Source: Phil1 sp964612925 (lineage in GTDB: Bacteria > Bacillota > Clostridia > Christensenellales > CAG-138). Taken from it: a stretch of 14,736 nt of DNA. The translations under genes and the position numbers were made by a program. Of this stretch, positions 1-6,132 are shown in pieces; position 1 is the first letter of the stretch; every line of letters starts with the position of its first letter. The notes under the pieces were generated by a model, which saw only the letters and a list, made by a program, of their open reading frames with translations, searched no databases and had not been told where the DNA came from. The stretch spans positions 1-14,736 of the forward strand of contig CAZTFU010000037.1 in the NCBI GenBank assembly GCA_964612925.1, in the 5' to 3' direction.

Positions 1-77
1 GTGCTGTCGGAATTGACTATCCTATCCGTAAACCGTTTGGCTTGCTTTTCATCCGCAAGTATTACGGGCACGGTTAA
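1..77 (+). CDS. C-terminal end of an unidentified protein (5' truncated)
   Basis: The third forward frame is open from the window edge to a TAA at 75-77. It reads as a protein-like C-terminus (AVGIDYPIRKPFGLLFIRKY, then YGHG) with alternating hydrophobic and basic residues. No family can be assigned from 24 residues. Directly after the stop, the second forward frame is open to a TGA at 152-154 and also looks coding (SAFDILDTRLEDSNNLADNE). The true gene may therefore end at 154 if there is a frameshift near 70-76. The coding call rests on residue composition alone. Confidence 0.4.
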   Translation, partial: AVGIDYPIRKPFGLLFIRKYYGHG

Positions 78-179
78 GTGCATTCGATATATTGGATACA
101 AGATTGGAAGATTCGAACAACCTTGCGGACAATGAGCCTAACATAGCCGAATGAGGCCTCTTCATCGAGTATGTTTAAC

Positions 180-1208
180 CTACAACTCACGTATGTTTTC
201 TATGCCCGCTTCACTGTGCTCAAATGCGAACAGCCGCGCGGAATACACATGCTCCGCTTTTTTTGATATAAGTCCGAGCGTATCTCCGCTTAGGTCGCCC
301 ACGGGCGGCTGTACACGTTCGTATTGGCCGAAGAATGCCGTAAGTGCGCCGGCCTCAAGGGAATTCCTTAATTCGGGGGAAAGGTATTGCAACGCCTCCG
401 CTTCAAGATTGAGCATATTCGCCTCGGCAAATGCCACGGCGCGCTCAAGTGCGTTTTTCGGCCTGTATGCTTCGTGCGTGAAAAAGCCCGTTTCCTCGCT
501 TGTAGCTTCGAAACTGCCGTTTTCATATGAAAACACGGTGCGCAATTCGTGCGCACAGATGGTGTTGAGCGCGCGCACGGCAACTATATTTCCGCCGTCG
601 ATAAAACAGCGTGTGCCGTTTATATCCGCCGCCTGACGCATACTTTCATCAAGTAAAACAAGCCTTTCCGCTTTATCCGTGCAGAGCCGAACAAACACAT
701 ATTCCTTGGCGTTTAGTGAACATACGCCGAGTGTGCCGTCATTTGCGCTTCCGAGTGAATAGCAGGCGGTACATTGCGTAGGGGAGGATATGCTCAGTTT
801 GGCCTCGGTATCGCGGTACAAAACAATGTCATACCGCTTGCCGCCAAGTGTGGGCGTTATGGCGTCAAGCACGGTTGCTTCCTTACCGCTTTGCAAGGTA
901 TAAAGCTCCTGCGGGTACATAAATACCTCATCCATGCCGCCCGGCCAAAGGCACAGAGTTGCATCGGCATAGCCGTGCTGTACCATAATTCCGTTTTTCA
1001 TGGAAAACTTGCGCGTTATGCCGCACAGTGCCCTGCCGCCGTTTTCATGCACGAGCGGTTGCATTTCTATATAATAATCCCCGTTTGCGCCGAGTGGCAC
1101 GGAAATATAGTCCGCGTTATCGCATTCGCCCGCAATACGGCCGTTTATGAGTATCAGCGCGGCACACTGAGCACGCACCGTCAGCGTGGGTACACTTGCA
1201 TAGTACAT
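180..1208 (-). CDS. Hypothetical protein, 342 aa, unknown function
   Basis: I do not recognise this family. The ATG at 1208 is chosen because GGAGG (1213-1217, read on the minus strand) lies at good spacing. The same frame stays open upstream through the antisense of asnS, but that extension has no start signal of its own. The N-terminal two thirds look beta-rich, with alternating hydrophobic residues and many glycines. The last about 90 residues look helical and acidic (for example FAEANMLNLEAEALQYLSPE). There is no signal peptide, no clear transmembrane segment and no metal-binding motif, so a cytoplasmic protein is likely. It contains about nine cysteines without regular spacing. It is divergent from asnS across a 108-bp intergenic region and appears to be a single transcription unit. 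The gene call is fairly firm; no function is proposed. Confidence 0.75.
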   Translation of the reverse strand: MYYASVPTLTVRAQCAALILINGRIAGECDNADYISVPLGANGDYYIEMQPLVHENGGRALCGITRKFSMKNGIMVQHGYADATLCLWPGGMDEVFMYPQELYTLQSGKEATVLDAITPTLGGKRYDIVLYRDTEAKLSISSPTQCTACYSLGSANDGTLGVCSLNAKEYVFVRLCTDKAERLVLLDESMRQAADINGTRCFIDGGNIVAVRALNTICAHELRTVFSYENGSFEATSEETGFFTHEAYRPKNALERAVAFAEANMLNLEAEALQYLSPELRNSLEAGALTAFFGQYERVQPPVGDLSGDTLGLISKKAEHVYSARLFAFEHSEAGIENIREL

Positions 1209-1250
1209 ACTGTTCCTCCACTTATTTCTTATGAAATATATGTTCAACGC

Positions 1251-1279
1251 TTGATAAAGATGCCGATTCGGAATATAAT
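1251..1279 (+). promoter_or_regulatory. Sigma-A promoter of asnS
   Basis: TTGATA at 1251-1256 and TATAAT at 1274-1279 are separated by exactly 17 bp. The predicted start near 1286 leaves a leader of about 30 nt before the asnS ATG. That is too short for a T-box riboswitch, so asnS is probably not controlled by tRNA-Asn charging through a leader. The asnS ribosome binding site GGAGG is at 1306-1310. Confidence 0.75.
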
Positions 1280-1316
1280 AGCCAAATAGTTTATTACTTT
1301 CATCCGGAGGTGGATA

Positions 1317-2699
1317 ATGTTGAGATTGAATGAGCTTGTAAGGGCTTACGAAGCGCATGAAGGCAAAATTGAGGTCGTGGGTTGGATAAAAACCGCACGC
1401 CAAAGCAAGAACGTGGGCTTTATCGAATTGGGCGACGGTTCTTGCTTCAAAAGCGTGCAGGTGGTATACGAAACCAATAATATCAATCCCAACATAGCAA
1501 AGCAGCTTAATACGGGTGCCGCGGTGGGCATAAAGGGTGAACTTGTGCTTACTCCGGACATGCCGCAGCCCTTTGAAATTCGCGCAGAGGAAATAGAAAT
1601 TCTCGGCGGATGCGACAGCGACTATCCCTTGCAGAAAAAGCGTCACAGCCTTGAATATCTGCGCACGATACAGCACCTTCGCCCAAGGACGAACATGTTC
1701 CAGGCAACGTTCAGGGTGCGCAGTGTTGTTGCACAGGCAATACACCGCTTCTTTGATGAGCGCGGCTTCCTTTATGTGCATACTCCGCTCATCACCCCGA
1801 GCGATTGCGAGGGCGCGGGCGAAATGTTCCGCGTGACTACGCTTGACCTTAATGAACTGCCGCGTGACGAACAGGGCAAGGTCGATGCGAGCAAGGACTT
1901 CTTCGGCAGGGAATCGAACCTCACCGTGAGCGGTCAGCTTTATGGCGAGGCGTTTGCGCTTGCCTTCCGCGATATTTATACATTCGGCCCCACGTTCAGG
2001 GCAGAATACTCGTTCACCGCACGCCATGCGGCCGAGTTCTGGATGATAGAGCCTGAAATGGCGTTCTGCGACCTGCAGGGCGACATGGAAGTTGCGGAGG
2101 CTATGGTGAAATACATAATCCGCACCGTGATGGAGCGTTGTCCCGATGAGCTGAAATTCTTCAACAGCTTTGTTGACAAGACCCTTATCGAAAGGCTTAC
2201 GAACGTTGTTGAGAACGATTTTGCCCGTGTAACCTATACGGAGGCAGTGGAGCTGCTTAAAAAGTCGGGTGCCGAGTTCAAATACCCCGTTGATTGGGGT
2301 TGCGATCTGCAAACCGAGCATGAACGCTATCTTACGGAGCAGATATTCAAGCGTCCCGTGTTCGTAACGGATTATCCCAAGGATATAAAGGCATTCTATA
2401 TGCGCCTTAATGATGACGGAAAGACCGTTGCCGCAACGGATTTGCTTGTGCCCGGCGTTGGCGAGATAATCGGCGGCAGCCAGCGTGAGGAGCGCGAGGA
2501 TAAGCTTAAACAGCGCATAGAGGAACTTGGCCTTGACATGAGCCAGTATAACTGGTACATGGATTTGAGGCGGTTCGGCGGCGTACAGCATGCGGGCTAC
2601 GGCCTTGGCTTTGAACGCATGGTAATGTATGTTACGGGCGTAGCCAACATACGCGATGTGCTCCCGTTCCCGCGCACGGCATCAAGCATGGATATATAA
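1317..2699 (+). CDS. asnS: Asparagine--tRNA ligase
   Basis: This class IIb aminoacyl-tRNA synthetase charges tRNA-Asn with asparagine in the cytoplasm. The 460-residue length is normal for bacterial AsnRS. An N-terminal OB-fold anticodon-binding domain spans about residues 15-105 (IEVVGWIKTARQSKNVGFIE). It is followed by the class II catalytic core with motif 2 near residues 217-250 (FGPTFRAEYSFTARHAAEFW) and motif 3 near 425-450 (GYGLGFERMVMYVTG, then VANIRDVLPFPRT). The YVTGVANIRDVLPFPRT ending is typical of AsnRS rather than AspRS, and there is no AspRS-type insertion domain. The start at 1317 has GGAGG six bases upstream. The gene is monocistronic, with its own promoter and terminator. 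A cell with AsnRS need not depend on the indirect Asp-tRNA-Asn amidation route. Confidence 0.98.
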   Translation: MLRLNELVRAYEAHEGKIEVVGWIKTARQSKNVGFIELGDGSCFKSVQVVYETNNINPNIAKQLNTGAAVGIKGELVLTPDMPQPFEIRAEEIEILGGCDSDYPLQKKRHSLEYLRTIQHLRPRTNMFQATFRVRSVVAQAIHRFFDERGFLYVHTPLITPSDCEGAGEMFRVTTLDLNELPRDEQGKVDASKDFFGRESNLTVSGQLYGEAFALAFRDIYTFGPTFRAEYSFTARHAAEFWMIEPEMAFCDLQGDMEVAEAMVKYIIRTVMERCPDELKFFNSFVDKTLIERLTNVVENDFARVTYTEAVELLKKSGAEFKYPVDWGCDLQTEHERYLTEQIFKRPVFVTDYPKDIKAFYMRLNDDGKTVAATDLLVPGVGEIIGGSQREEREDKLKQRIEELGLDMSQYNWYMDLRRFGGVQHAGYGLGFERMVMYVTGVANIRDVLPFPRTASSMDI

Positions 2700-2709
2700 T
2701 AAAATCGCA

Positions 2710-2740
2710 AAAAAGGCGGTCTATCCAAGACCGCCTTTTT
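2710..2740. terminator. Bidirectional intrinsic terminator between asnS and the THEP1-like gene
   Basis: A perfect 13-bp stem (2710-2722 with 2728-2740) closes a 5-nt loop. The arms start with AAAAAGGCGG and end with CCGCCTTTTT, so a U tract follows the stem in both directions. It lies 11 bp after the asnS stop and 37 bp after the stop of the convergent THEP1-like gene. Confidence 0.88.
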
Positions 2741-2776
2741 CTATAAGTAAGCTGTATTGTGTAGCACTTTCGTGGC

Positions 2777-3301
2777 TCACTCGATCAAAAGAGACTTGAG
2801 CTCCATATAGAGCGCATCACGATTTTGCTCGGTCACGGTGTATAAAAGAACATTCTCGTGTGCGCGAACCCTTTCAAGAAACTCTATGTCGTGGCGCGCC
2901 TTTATTGCGGCAATTACAGGCGTGTTGTCGCTTAACGCATCAAGCACGGCCGATTGAAACAAAAACGCATCCCTTTCAAGAAAACCAAGCTCATCCATAA
3001 CAATAATGCCGTCCGATTTCGCACTGCGAATACATTCAACTCCGAGTGTGTCGAATACATTTGGGAAAGCCGTTCGCTCTGCACTGCCGACCAAGCCCAC
3101 AGTATTTGCGGCGGTGTAAATGCGTTCTTTCTCCGTGCATTGTGCGGGGTGCAAGTAAATCGGAAAAAGGCCGCTTTCGTTTGGCTCGTTCGCTCGCTTT
3201 GTATAAAAACCGTAGGTGGGCACGTCAAGCGCGGTTGTCAGCCTTTTTATAAGTGTGGACTTGCCAACACCGATTTCGCCGCTTATAATGATGTGCTTCA
3301 T
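2777..3301 (-). CDS. THEP1-like nucleoside-triphosphatase (P-loop NTPase)
   Basis: This 174-residue protein matches the size and layout of the NTPase_1/THEP1 family, small cytoplasmic NTPases whose physiological role is poorly known. The Walker A loop is at residues 8-16 (GEIGVGKST). The Walker B stretch is at about 99-108 (IIVMDELGFL, with Asp103 and Glu104), the family's equivalent of the DEIG motif. The rest alternates strands and helices, as expected for a RecA-like fold. The start at 3301 is supported by AAGGAGGA (3308-3315 on the minus strand) seven bases upstream. It lies downstream of tRNA-Thr on the same strand but beyond that gene's terminator, and I see no convincing promoter of its own. 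Its neighbours give no functional hint; some relatives occur with molybdenum-cofactor genes, none of which is here. An adenylate-kinase-like or other small P-loop kinase is the main alternative. Confidence 0.8.
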   Translation of the reverse strand: MKHIIISGEIGVGKSTLIKRLTTALDVPTYGFYTKRANEPNESGLFPIYLHPAQCTEKERIYTAANTVGLVGSAERTAFPNVFDTLGVECIRSAKSDGIIVMDELGFLERDAFLFQSAVLDALSDNTPVIAAIKARHDIEFLERVRAHENVLLYTVTEQNRDALYMELKSLLIE

Positions 3302-3366
3302 GCGGAATCCTCCTTAAAACATTGGTGCTTTGCCTTGTGTGTGGAGTACTAATCCTGTGAAACAAG

Positions 3367-3393
3367 AAAAAGCCCTGATATACAGGACTTTTT
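3367..3393 (-). terminator. Terminator of tRNA-Thr
   Basis: An 11-bp stem (3367-3377 with 3383-3393) has one G-U wobble and a 5-nt loop. On the minus strand it ends in TTTTT. It begins 3 bp beyond the encoded CCA end of the tRNA. Confidence 0.8.
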
Positions 3394-3395
3394 CG

Positions 3396-3472
3396 TGGAG
3401 CTGGTGATGGGAGTCGGACCCATGAACCTCGTCATTACCAATGACGCGCTCTACCAACTGAGCTACACCAGC
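3396..3472 (-). tRNA. tRNA-Thr (anticodon GGU)
   Basis: Read on the minus strand, a full cloverleaf forms. It has acceptor GCTGGTG paired with CACCAGC, a D arm GCTCAGTTGGTAGAGC, anticodon stem CGTCA/TGACG with loop TTGGTAA (anticodon GGT), and T stem ATGGG/CCCAT with loop TCCGACT. The discriminator base is T and the 3' CCA is encoded (3396-3398). The variable region is AGGTTC, six nucleotides by this fold. The tRNA has its own promoter upstream and its own terminator. Confidence 0.95.
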
Positions 3473-3508
3473 AAACCATTTGCGACGCTTATCGCGTCAA
3501 CAGGATAT

Positions 3509-3537
3509 ATTATACTATCAGTTTGGAATATATGCAA
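3509..3537 (-). promoter_or_regulatory. Promoter of tRNA-Thr
   Basis: On the minus strand, TTGCAT (3532-3537) and TATAAT (3509-3514) are spaced by 17 bp. The -10 box lies 36 bp before the mature tRNA 5' end. A short GACGC/GCGTC hairpin can form in the leader, which would be removed on processing. Confidence 0.75.
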
Positions 3538-3603
3538 GGACTTTTTTTACTTTTTTTGTACAAAGCGCAAATCGGCACTTAAGGCGTGTGTGACGTTGCA
3601 TGG

Positions 3604-3636
3604 AAAAAGGCAGGAAACCGTAAATCTCCTGCCTTT
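3604..3636 (-). terminator. Hairpin copy 1 (terminator-like on the minus strand)
   Basis: A 10-bp perfect stem (3606-3615 with 3627-3636) surrounds an 11-nt loop. On the minus strand the second arm runs into TTTTT (3608-3604), giving a good intrinsic terminator shape. It contains the first exact copy (3607-3635) of a 29-bp sequence repeated at 3833-3861. It could stop minus-strand transcripts coming from adh through the intervening element. Confidence 0.6.
3607..3635. repeat. 29-bp direct repeat, copy 1
   Basis: This 29-bp stretch begins AAGGCAGGAAACCG and ends TCTCCTGCCTT. It is identical at every base to 3833-3861, and the flanking bases differ on both sides. The start-to-start distance is 226 bp. 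The unit is itself a hairpin. Confidence 0.9.
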
Positions 3637-3832
3637 AGAGCGTCGAAAAAGCGGCAGTTGCCGCTTTTTCGGGTTTTCTCGAGTTTTGCCTCTCACATTC
3701 GTTCACGGGCGGCAAAACTCGCAAAGTACGAAAACCTATGGGTTTTCATCCGTTTTGACGCACATGTCGTCAAAGCCGGAATTGGTTTAAGGGGCTTCGC
3801 CCCTTAACAACCCCCGTTTTTTCGACAAGCTG
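3637..3832. mobile_element. Hairpin-array element, MITE-like, between two 29-bp repeats
   Basis: This gene-free block of about 196 bp consists almost entirely of inverted repeats. There is a 12-bp stem (3644-3655/3660-3671), an 11-bp stem (3680-3690/3711-3721, arms CGAGTTTTGCC and GGCAAAACTCG), and a 7-bp stem (3730-3736/3741-3747). A second 7-bp stem (3754-3760/3768-3774) and a 9-bp stem (3787-3795/3799-3807, TTAAGGGGC) follow. The two ends can also pair with each other: GTCGAAAAA at 3642-3650 is complementary to TTTTTCGAC at 3818-3826, like imperfect terminal inverted repeats. No credible coding frame is present. The order of hairpins and the flanking duplication suggest a non-autonomous mobile repeat or a structured RNA. 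No transposase is present, so mobility is inferred. Confidence 0.5.
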
Positions 3833-3861
3833 AAGGCAGGAAACCGTAAATCTCCTGCCTT
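3833..3861. repeat. 29-bp direct repeat, copy 2 (hairpin 18 bp after adh)
   Basis: Exact second copy of 3607-3635. It folds into a 9-bp stem with an 11-nt loop and lies 18 bp beyond the adh stop codon, where a terminator is expected. On the minus strand it is followed by only two T residues before CAGC, so it is a weaker terminator than copy 1. Confidence 0.9.
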
Positions 3862-3879
3862 GTAACATCGCCGATACGC

Positions 3880-4941
3880 TTATTTTTCAATGATAACCAG
3901 CGGTTTGATCAAATCACGGGGCTTGTCCTTCATCAGCATCAATGCGGGCTCAACATTCTCCAAGCCTACGAACCTGTGAGTTACAAGCTTTTCGGGGTGA
4001 ATGCGCCCCGCCATGACAAGGCTTGCCAACTTTTCCATACGGAGCCTGCCGCCCGGCATCAAACCGCCGCGAATCTGCTTATGTGCCATTCCGCAGCCCC
4101 ATTCGGCCCTTGGAATCTTCACATAATCGCCTTCACCCAAATAATTGACATTGCCGATAATTCCGCCGGGTTTCAGCATGCGAATCGCCTGATCGAATGT
4201 GTCGTTATCGCCGCCCGCAATAACGATTTTGTCAACGCCCTTACCATTGGTTTTGGCCAAAATCTGGTCAACGATGTCGCCTTCCCTATAATTTATGATT
4301 TCACTTGCACCAAATTCCATGGCAAGATCCGCACAATTCTTTCTGGAACCCACTGCATAAATGGTAGATGCACCTTTGATTGCTGCACCCGCTACTGCCA
4401 TAAGGCCCACGGGCCCGATCCCGATAACCGCCACGGTATCGCCAAACTGAATGTCCGCAAGCTCTACACCGTGGAGCCCCGTGGGAACCATATCCGCCAG
4501 CATACACGCCGCCGCAATGTCCATTCCCTCGGGCATATGCGCAAGATTCCCGTCCGCATCGTTCACATGGAAATATTCAGCGAACACACCGTCCTTGAAA
4601 TTGGAGAATTTCCAGCCCGAAAGCATGCCGCCTGAGTGCATTGCATAGCCGCCCTGCGCCTCAAGCGAGTTCCAGTCGGGCGTGATTGCCGCAATCAGCA
4701 CCCTGTCACCGGGTCTGAAATCTTTTACTTCGGATCCGACTTCCACGACTTCACCAACCGTTTCATGACCCAAAATCATGTCATGGCGTTCACCGATAGC
4801 GCCCGCCCAGACGGTATGAACATCGGAAGTGCAGGGAGCAAGTGCGATCGGCTTACAAATAGCGTCGCACGGCCCGCAAGTCGGTCTTTCTTTTTCTACC
4901 CAGCCGGTTTCACCGGTTTTTAGCATTGCAAAACCCTTCAT
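3880..4941 (-). CDS. adh: NADP-dependent isopropanol (secondary alcohol) dehydrogenase, zinc type
   Basis: This medium-chain zinc alcohol dehydrogenase interconverts secondary alcohols and ketones (isopropanol and acetone, 2-butanol and butanone) with NADP(H) in the cytoplasm. Its 353 residues align with the known Clostridium beijerinckii enzyme (351). The catalytic zinc ligands are in place: Cys37, His59, Glu60 (GHE at 58-60) and Asp150. The Rossmann loop is GIGPVG at 174-179. Gly198-Ser199-Arg200 and Tyr218, known in that enzyme to hold the NADP 2'-phosphate, are all present, so NADP preference is likely. As in that family, the structural-zinc cysteine cluster of horse-liver-type enzymes is absent. 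The start at 4941 is set by AGGAGG at 4951-4956. It follows rbr on the same strand after 91 bp with no clear promoter of its own, so read-through from the perR-rbr promoter is plausible. It has only about one ATA isoleucine codon. Confidence 0.93.
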   Translation of the reverse strand: MKGFAMLKTGETGWVEKERPTCGPCDAICKPIALAPCTSDVHTVWAGAIGERHDMILGHETVGEVVEVGSEVKDFRPGDRVLIAAITPDWNSLEAQGGYAMHSGGMLSGWKFSNFKDGVFAEYFHVNDADGNLAHMPEGMDIAAACMLADMVPTGLHGVELADIQFGDTVAVIGIGPVGLMAVAGAAIKGASTIYAVGSRKNCADLAMEFGASEIINYREGDIVDQILAKTNGKGVDKIVIAGGDNDTFDQAIRMLKPGGIIGNVNYLGEGDYVKIPRAEWGCGMAHKQIRGGLMPGGRLRMEKLASLVMAGRIHPEKLVTHRFVGLENVEPALMLMKDKPRDLIKPLVIIEK

Positions 4942-4994
4942 TATAACAAGCCTCCTAAAGTTGAAATCTTTTCGGTTATTATTGTTTTATACAA

Positions 4995-5022
4995 GAGAGA
5001 GGGCTTTTATCCGCCCCCTCTC
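4995..5022 (-). terminator. Hairpin between rbr and adh (weak terminator or processing structure)
   Basis: On the minus strand a 10-bp GC-rich stem with one G-U pair (5013-5022 with 4995-5004) closes an 8-nt loop. The following sequence, TTGTATAAAAC, lacks a proper U tract. The structure may therefore only attenuate transcription or set the rbr mRNA 3' end, with adh made by read-through. Confidence 0.5.
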
Positions 5023-5032
5023 ATTATTTACC

Positions 5033-5623
5033 TTATTTGAAATAACGCTCCAGCAGACCTTTCAGAGCCTTGCCGTGGCGCGCTTCGTCACGAGCCATTT
5101 CGTGGACGGTATCATGGATGGCATCAAGACCGTTGGCCTTGGCAACCTTGGCCAAGTCAAACTTACCCGCGGTCGCACCGAATTCGCAGTCCACACGCCA
5201 TGCAAGGTTGTCCTTGGTGGCGGCCTTCATGTTGGGCTCAAGATCCTCACCAAGCAGCTCTGCGAACTTGGCCGCATGTTCGGCTTCTTCATAAGCCGCC
5301 TTTTCCCAATACAGACCGATTTCGGGATAACCCTCTCTGTGGGCAATGCGAGCCATGCACAGGTACATACCGACTTCACTGCATTCTCCGTTGAAGTTCG
5401 CCATAAGCTGTTCGAAAATGAACTTCTTATCTTCTTCGGAAATGTCGGGATTGTTCTTCACAGTCTTGGCATAGATGCCGTATTCATGCTCGGCAGCAAG
5501 CTTACCTTCTTCCATGACCTTGAACTTGGAACCGGGAACCTTGCAAATGGGGCAAACGAATCCTTCGGGCATTTCGTCGGCTTCATGGACATAACCGCAA
5601 ACAGGGCACACAAACTTCTTCAT
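5033..5623 (-). CDS. rbr: Reverse rubrerythrin (rubredoxin domain N-terminal)
   Basis: This non-haem di-iron peroxidase reduces hydrogen peroxide (and supports oxygen detoxification) in anaerobes, with electrons arriving through its rubredoxin site. The domain order is reversed relative to classical rubrerythrin. The rubredoxin-like Fe(Cys)4 site comes first (Cys6, Cys9, Cys24, Cys27), then a ferritin-like four-helix domain from about residue 65 to 196. Di-iron ligand motifs are visible as Glu80 in GEC, Glu113-x-x-His116 (YEEAEH) and Glu180-x-x-His183 (DEARH). The length of 196 aa fits clostridial reverse rubrerythrins. The start at 5623 is chosen because GGAGGA (5631-5636) precedes it; a 21-codon upstream extension would run into perR and is rejected. 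It begins 23 bp after the perR stop, so the two form an operon. It has no ATA among seven isoleucines, as expected for a highly expressed gene. Confidence 0.95.
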   Translation of the reverse strand: MKKFVCPVCGYVHEADEMPEGFVCPICKVPGSKFKVMEEGKLAAEHEYGIYAKTVKNNPDISEEDKKFIFEQLMANFNGECSEVGMYLCMARIAHREGYPEIGLYWEKAAYEEAEHAAKFAELLGEDLEPNMKAATKDNLAWRVDCEFGATAGKFDLAKVAKANGLDAIHDTVHEMARDEARHGKALKGLLERYFK

Positions 5624-5646
5624 AATAATTTCCTCCGTAATTTTTG

Positions 5647-6042
5647 TTATTTTGTATTTTGATTTTTTGTTTTGCAAGTCGGACACTTGCCACTAAATGT
5701 CAGATAGCAGGAGTTAACCTGACAATCCGCTTTTTCCTCTACCGCTTGGCTTAATGTGTCGGGAACTTGGATCTGATGGAGATCAAGCACGGCATGACAG
5801 CTTTCGCAGATAAAGTGAACATGGGGAACGGTATTGGCGTCAAACCGCTCTACACCGTTGACGGTAGCCACACCGGTTATCATACCCTGATTCTTAAAAT
5901 AGGTCAGGTTCCGATATACCGTGGCAAGAGAGATGTCGGGATGCTCCGCGTGGAGCATTTCGTGTACCATCTCTGCGGACGGATGCAAGGTAGTTCCCTG
6001 CAAGCATTCATAAATCGCATTACGCTTACGAAATTGCCTCAT
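5647..6042 (-). CDS. perR: Fur-family transcriptional regulator, PerR type (peroxide sensor)
   Basis: This 131-residue DNA-binding repressor has an N-terminal winged helix (about 1-70, ATVYRNLTYFKNQGMI recognition region) and a C-terminal metal-binding dimerisation domain. All five regulatory metal ligands of Bacillus PerR have counterparts: His20 (LHPSAEM), Asp68 (RFDAN), His74, His76 and Asp87. The aspartate at 68, where Fur has glutamate, favours peroxide sensing over iron sensing. Two CxxC pairs (Cys79/82 and Cys120/123) form the structural zinc site. The ATG at 6042 is preferred because GGAGG sits 6-7 bases upstream; an in-frame GTG at 6060 would place that RBS inside the gene. It is first in the perR-rbr operon and is flanked upstream by two matching inverted repeats, which suggests autoregulation. 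Confidence 0.9.
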   Translation of the reverse strand: MRQFRKRNAIYECLQGTTLHPSAEMVHEMLHAEHPDISLATVYRNLTYFKNQGMITGVATVNGVERFDANTVPHVHFICESCHAVLDLHQIQVPDTLSQAVEEKADCQVNSCYLTFSGKCPTCKTKNQNTK

Positions 6043-6075
6043 TGTCGCCTCCGTGGACACTTCCTTGGCAGCATT

Positions 6076-6096
6076 TGCAAGTGATTCTCACTTGCA
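6076..6096. promoter_or_regulatory. Operator 1, probable PerR/Fur-family box at the transcription start
   Basis: A perfect 9-bp inverted repeat (TGCAAGTGA and TCACTTGCA) flanks a TTC spacer; the symmetry extends to 12 bp per arm at 6073-6099. It sits just downstream of the -10 box and covers the predicted start of the perR transcript. A second related 21-bp copy lies at 6133-6153. Assignment to the adjacent regulator is inferred. Confidence 0.72.
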
Positions 6097-6101
6097 AATA
6101 T

Positions 6102-6130
6102 AGAATACCATGCAAAACTGCTTATGTCAA
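6102..6130 (-). promoter_or_regulatory. Sigma-A promoter of the perR-rbr operon
   Basis: On the minus strand, consensus TTGACA (6125-6130) and TATTCT (6102-6107) are 17 bp apart, with an extended -10 TGG directly before the hexamer. Operators lie on both sides: 6133-6153 just upstream of -35 and 6076-6096 over the start site. Bound regulator would block polymerase. Confidence 0.82.
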
Positions 6131-6132
6131 TA

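Noticed and set aside
1280..1316. T-box riboswitch before asnS
   Set aside because: The promoter leaves only about 30 nt of leader, too short for a T-box.
1209..2591. Open frame on the minus strand running antisense through most of asnS, continuous with the hypothetical gene at 180-1208 (803 codons in all)
   Set aside because: AsnRS on the plus strand is unmistakable, the hypothetical gene has its own ATG and RBS at 1208, and the antisense part has no start signal or recognisable motif.
3395..3807. Plus-strand frames of 131 and 73 codons across tRNA-Thr and the hairpin block
   Set aside because: They run over the tRNA on the opposite strand and the inverted repeats, lack an RBS, and have low-complexity repeat-derived content.
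3607..3861. CRISPR array
   Set aside because: There are only two copies of the repeat, 226 bp apart, and the sequence between them is a series of hairpins, not spacers.
4829..5662. Plus-strand 277-codon open frame
   Set aside because: It is antisense to reverse rubrerythrin and the start of adh, both of which are supported by catalytic and metal-binding residues.
5624..5686. Longer rubrerythrin start with 21 extra residues
   Set aside because: It overlaps the perR 3' end, has no RBS, and the product would begin with a lysine-rich tail not seen before the rubredoxin domain in this family.
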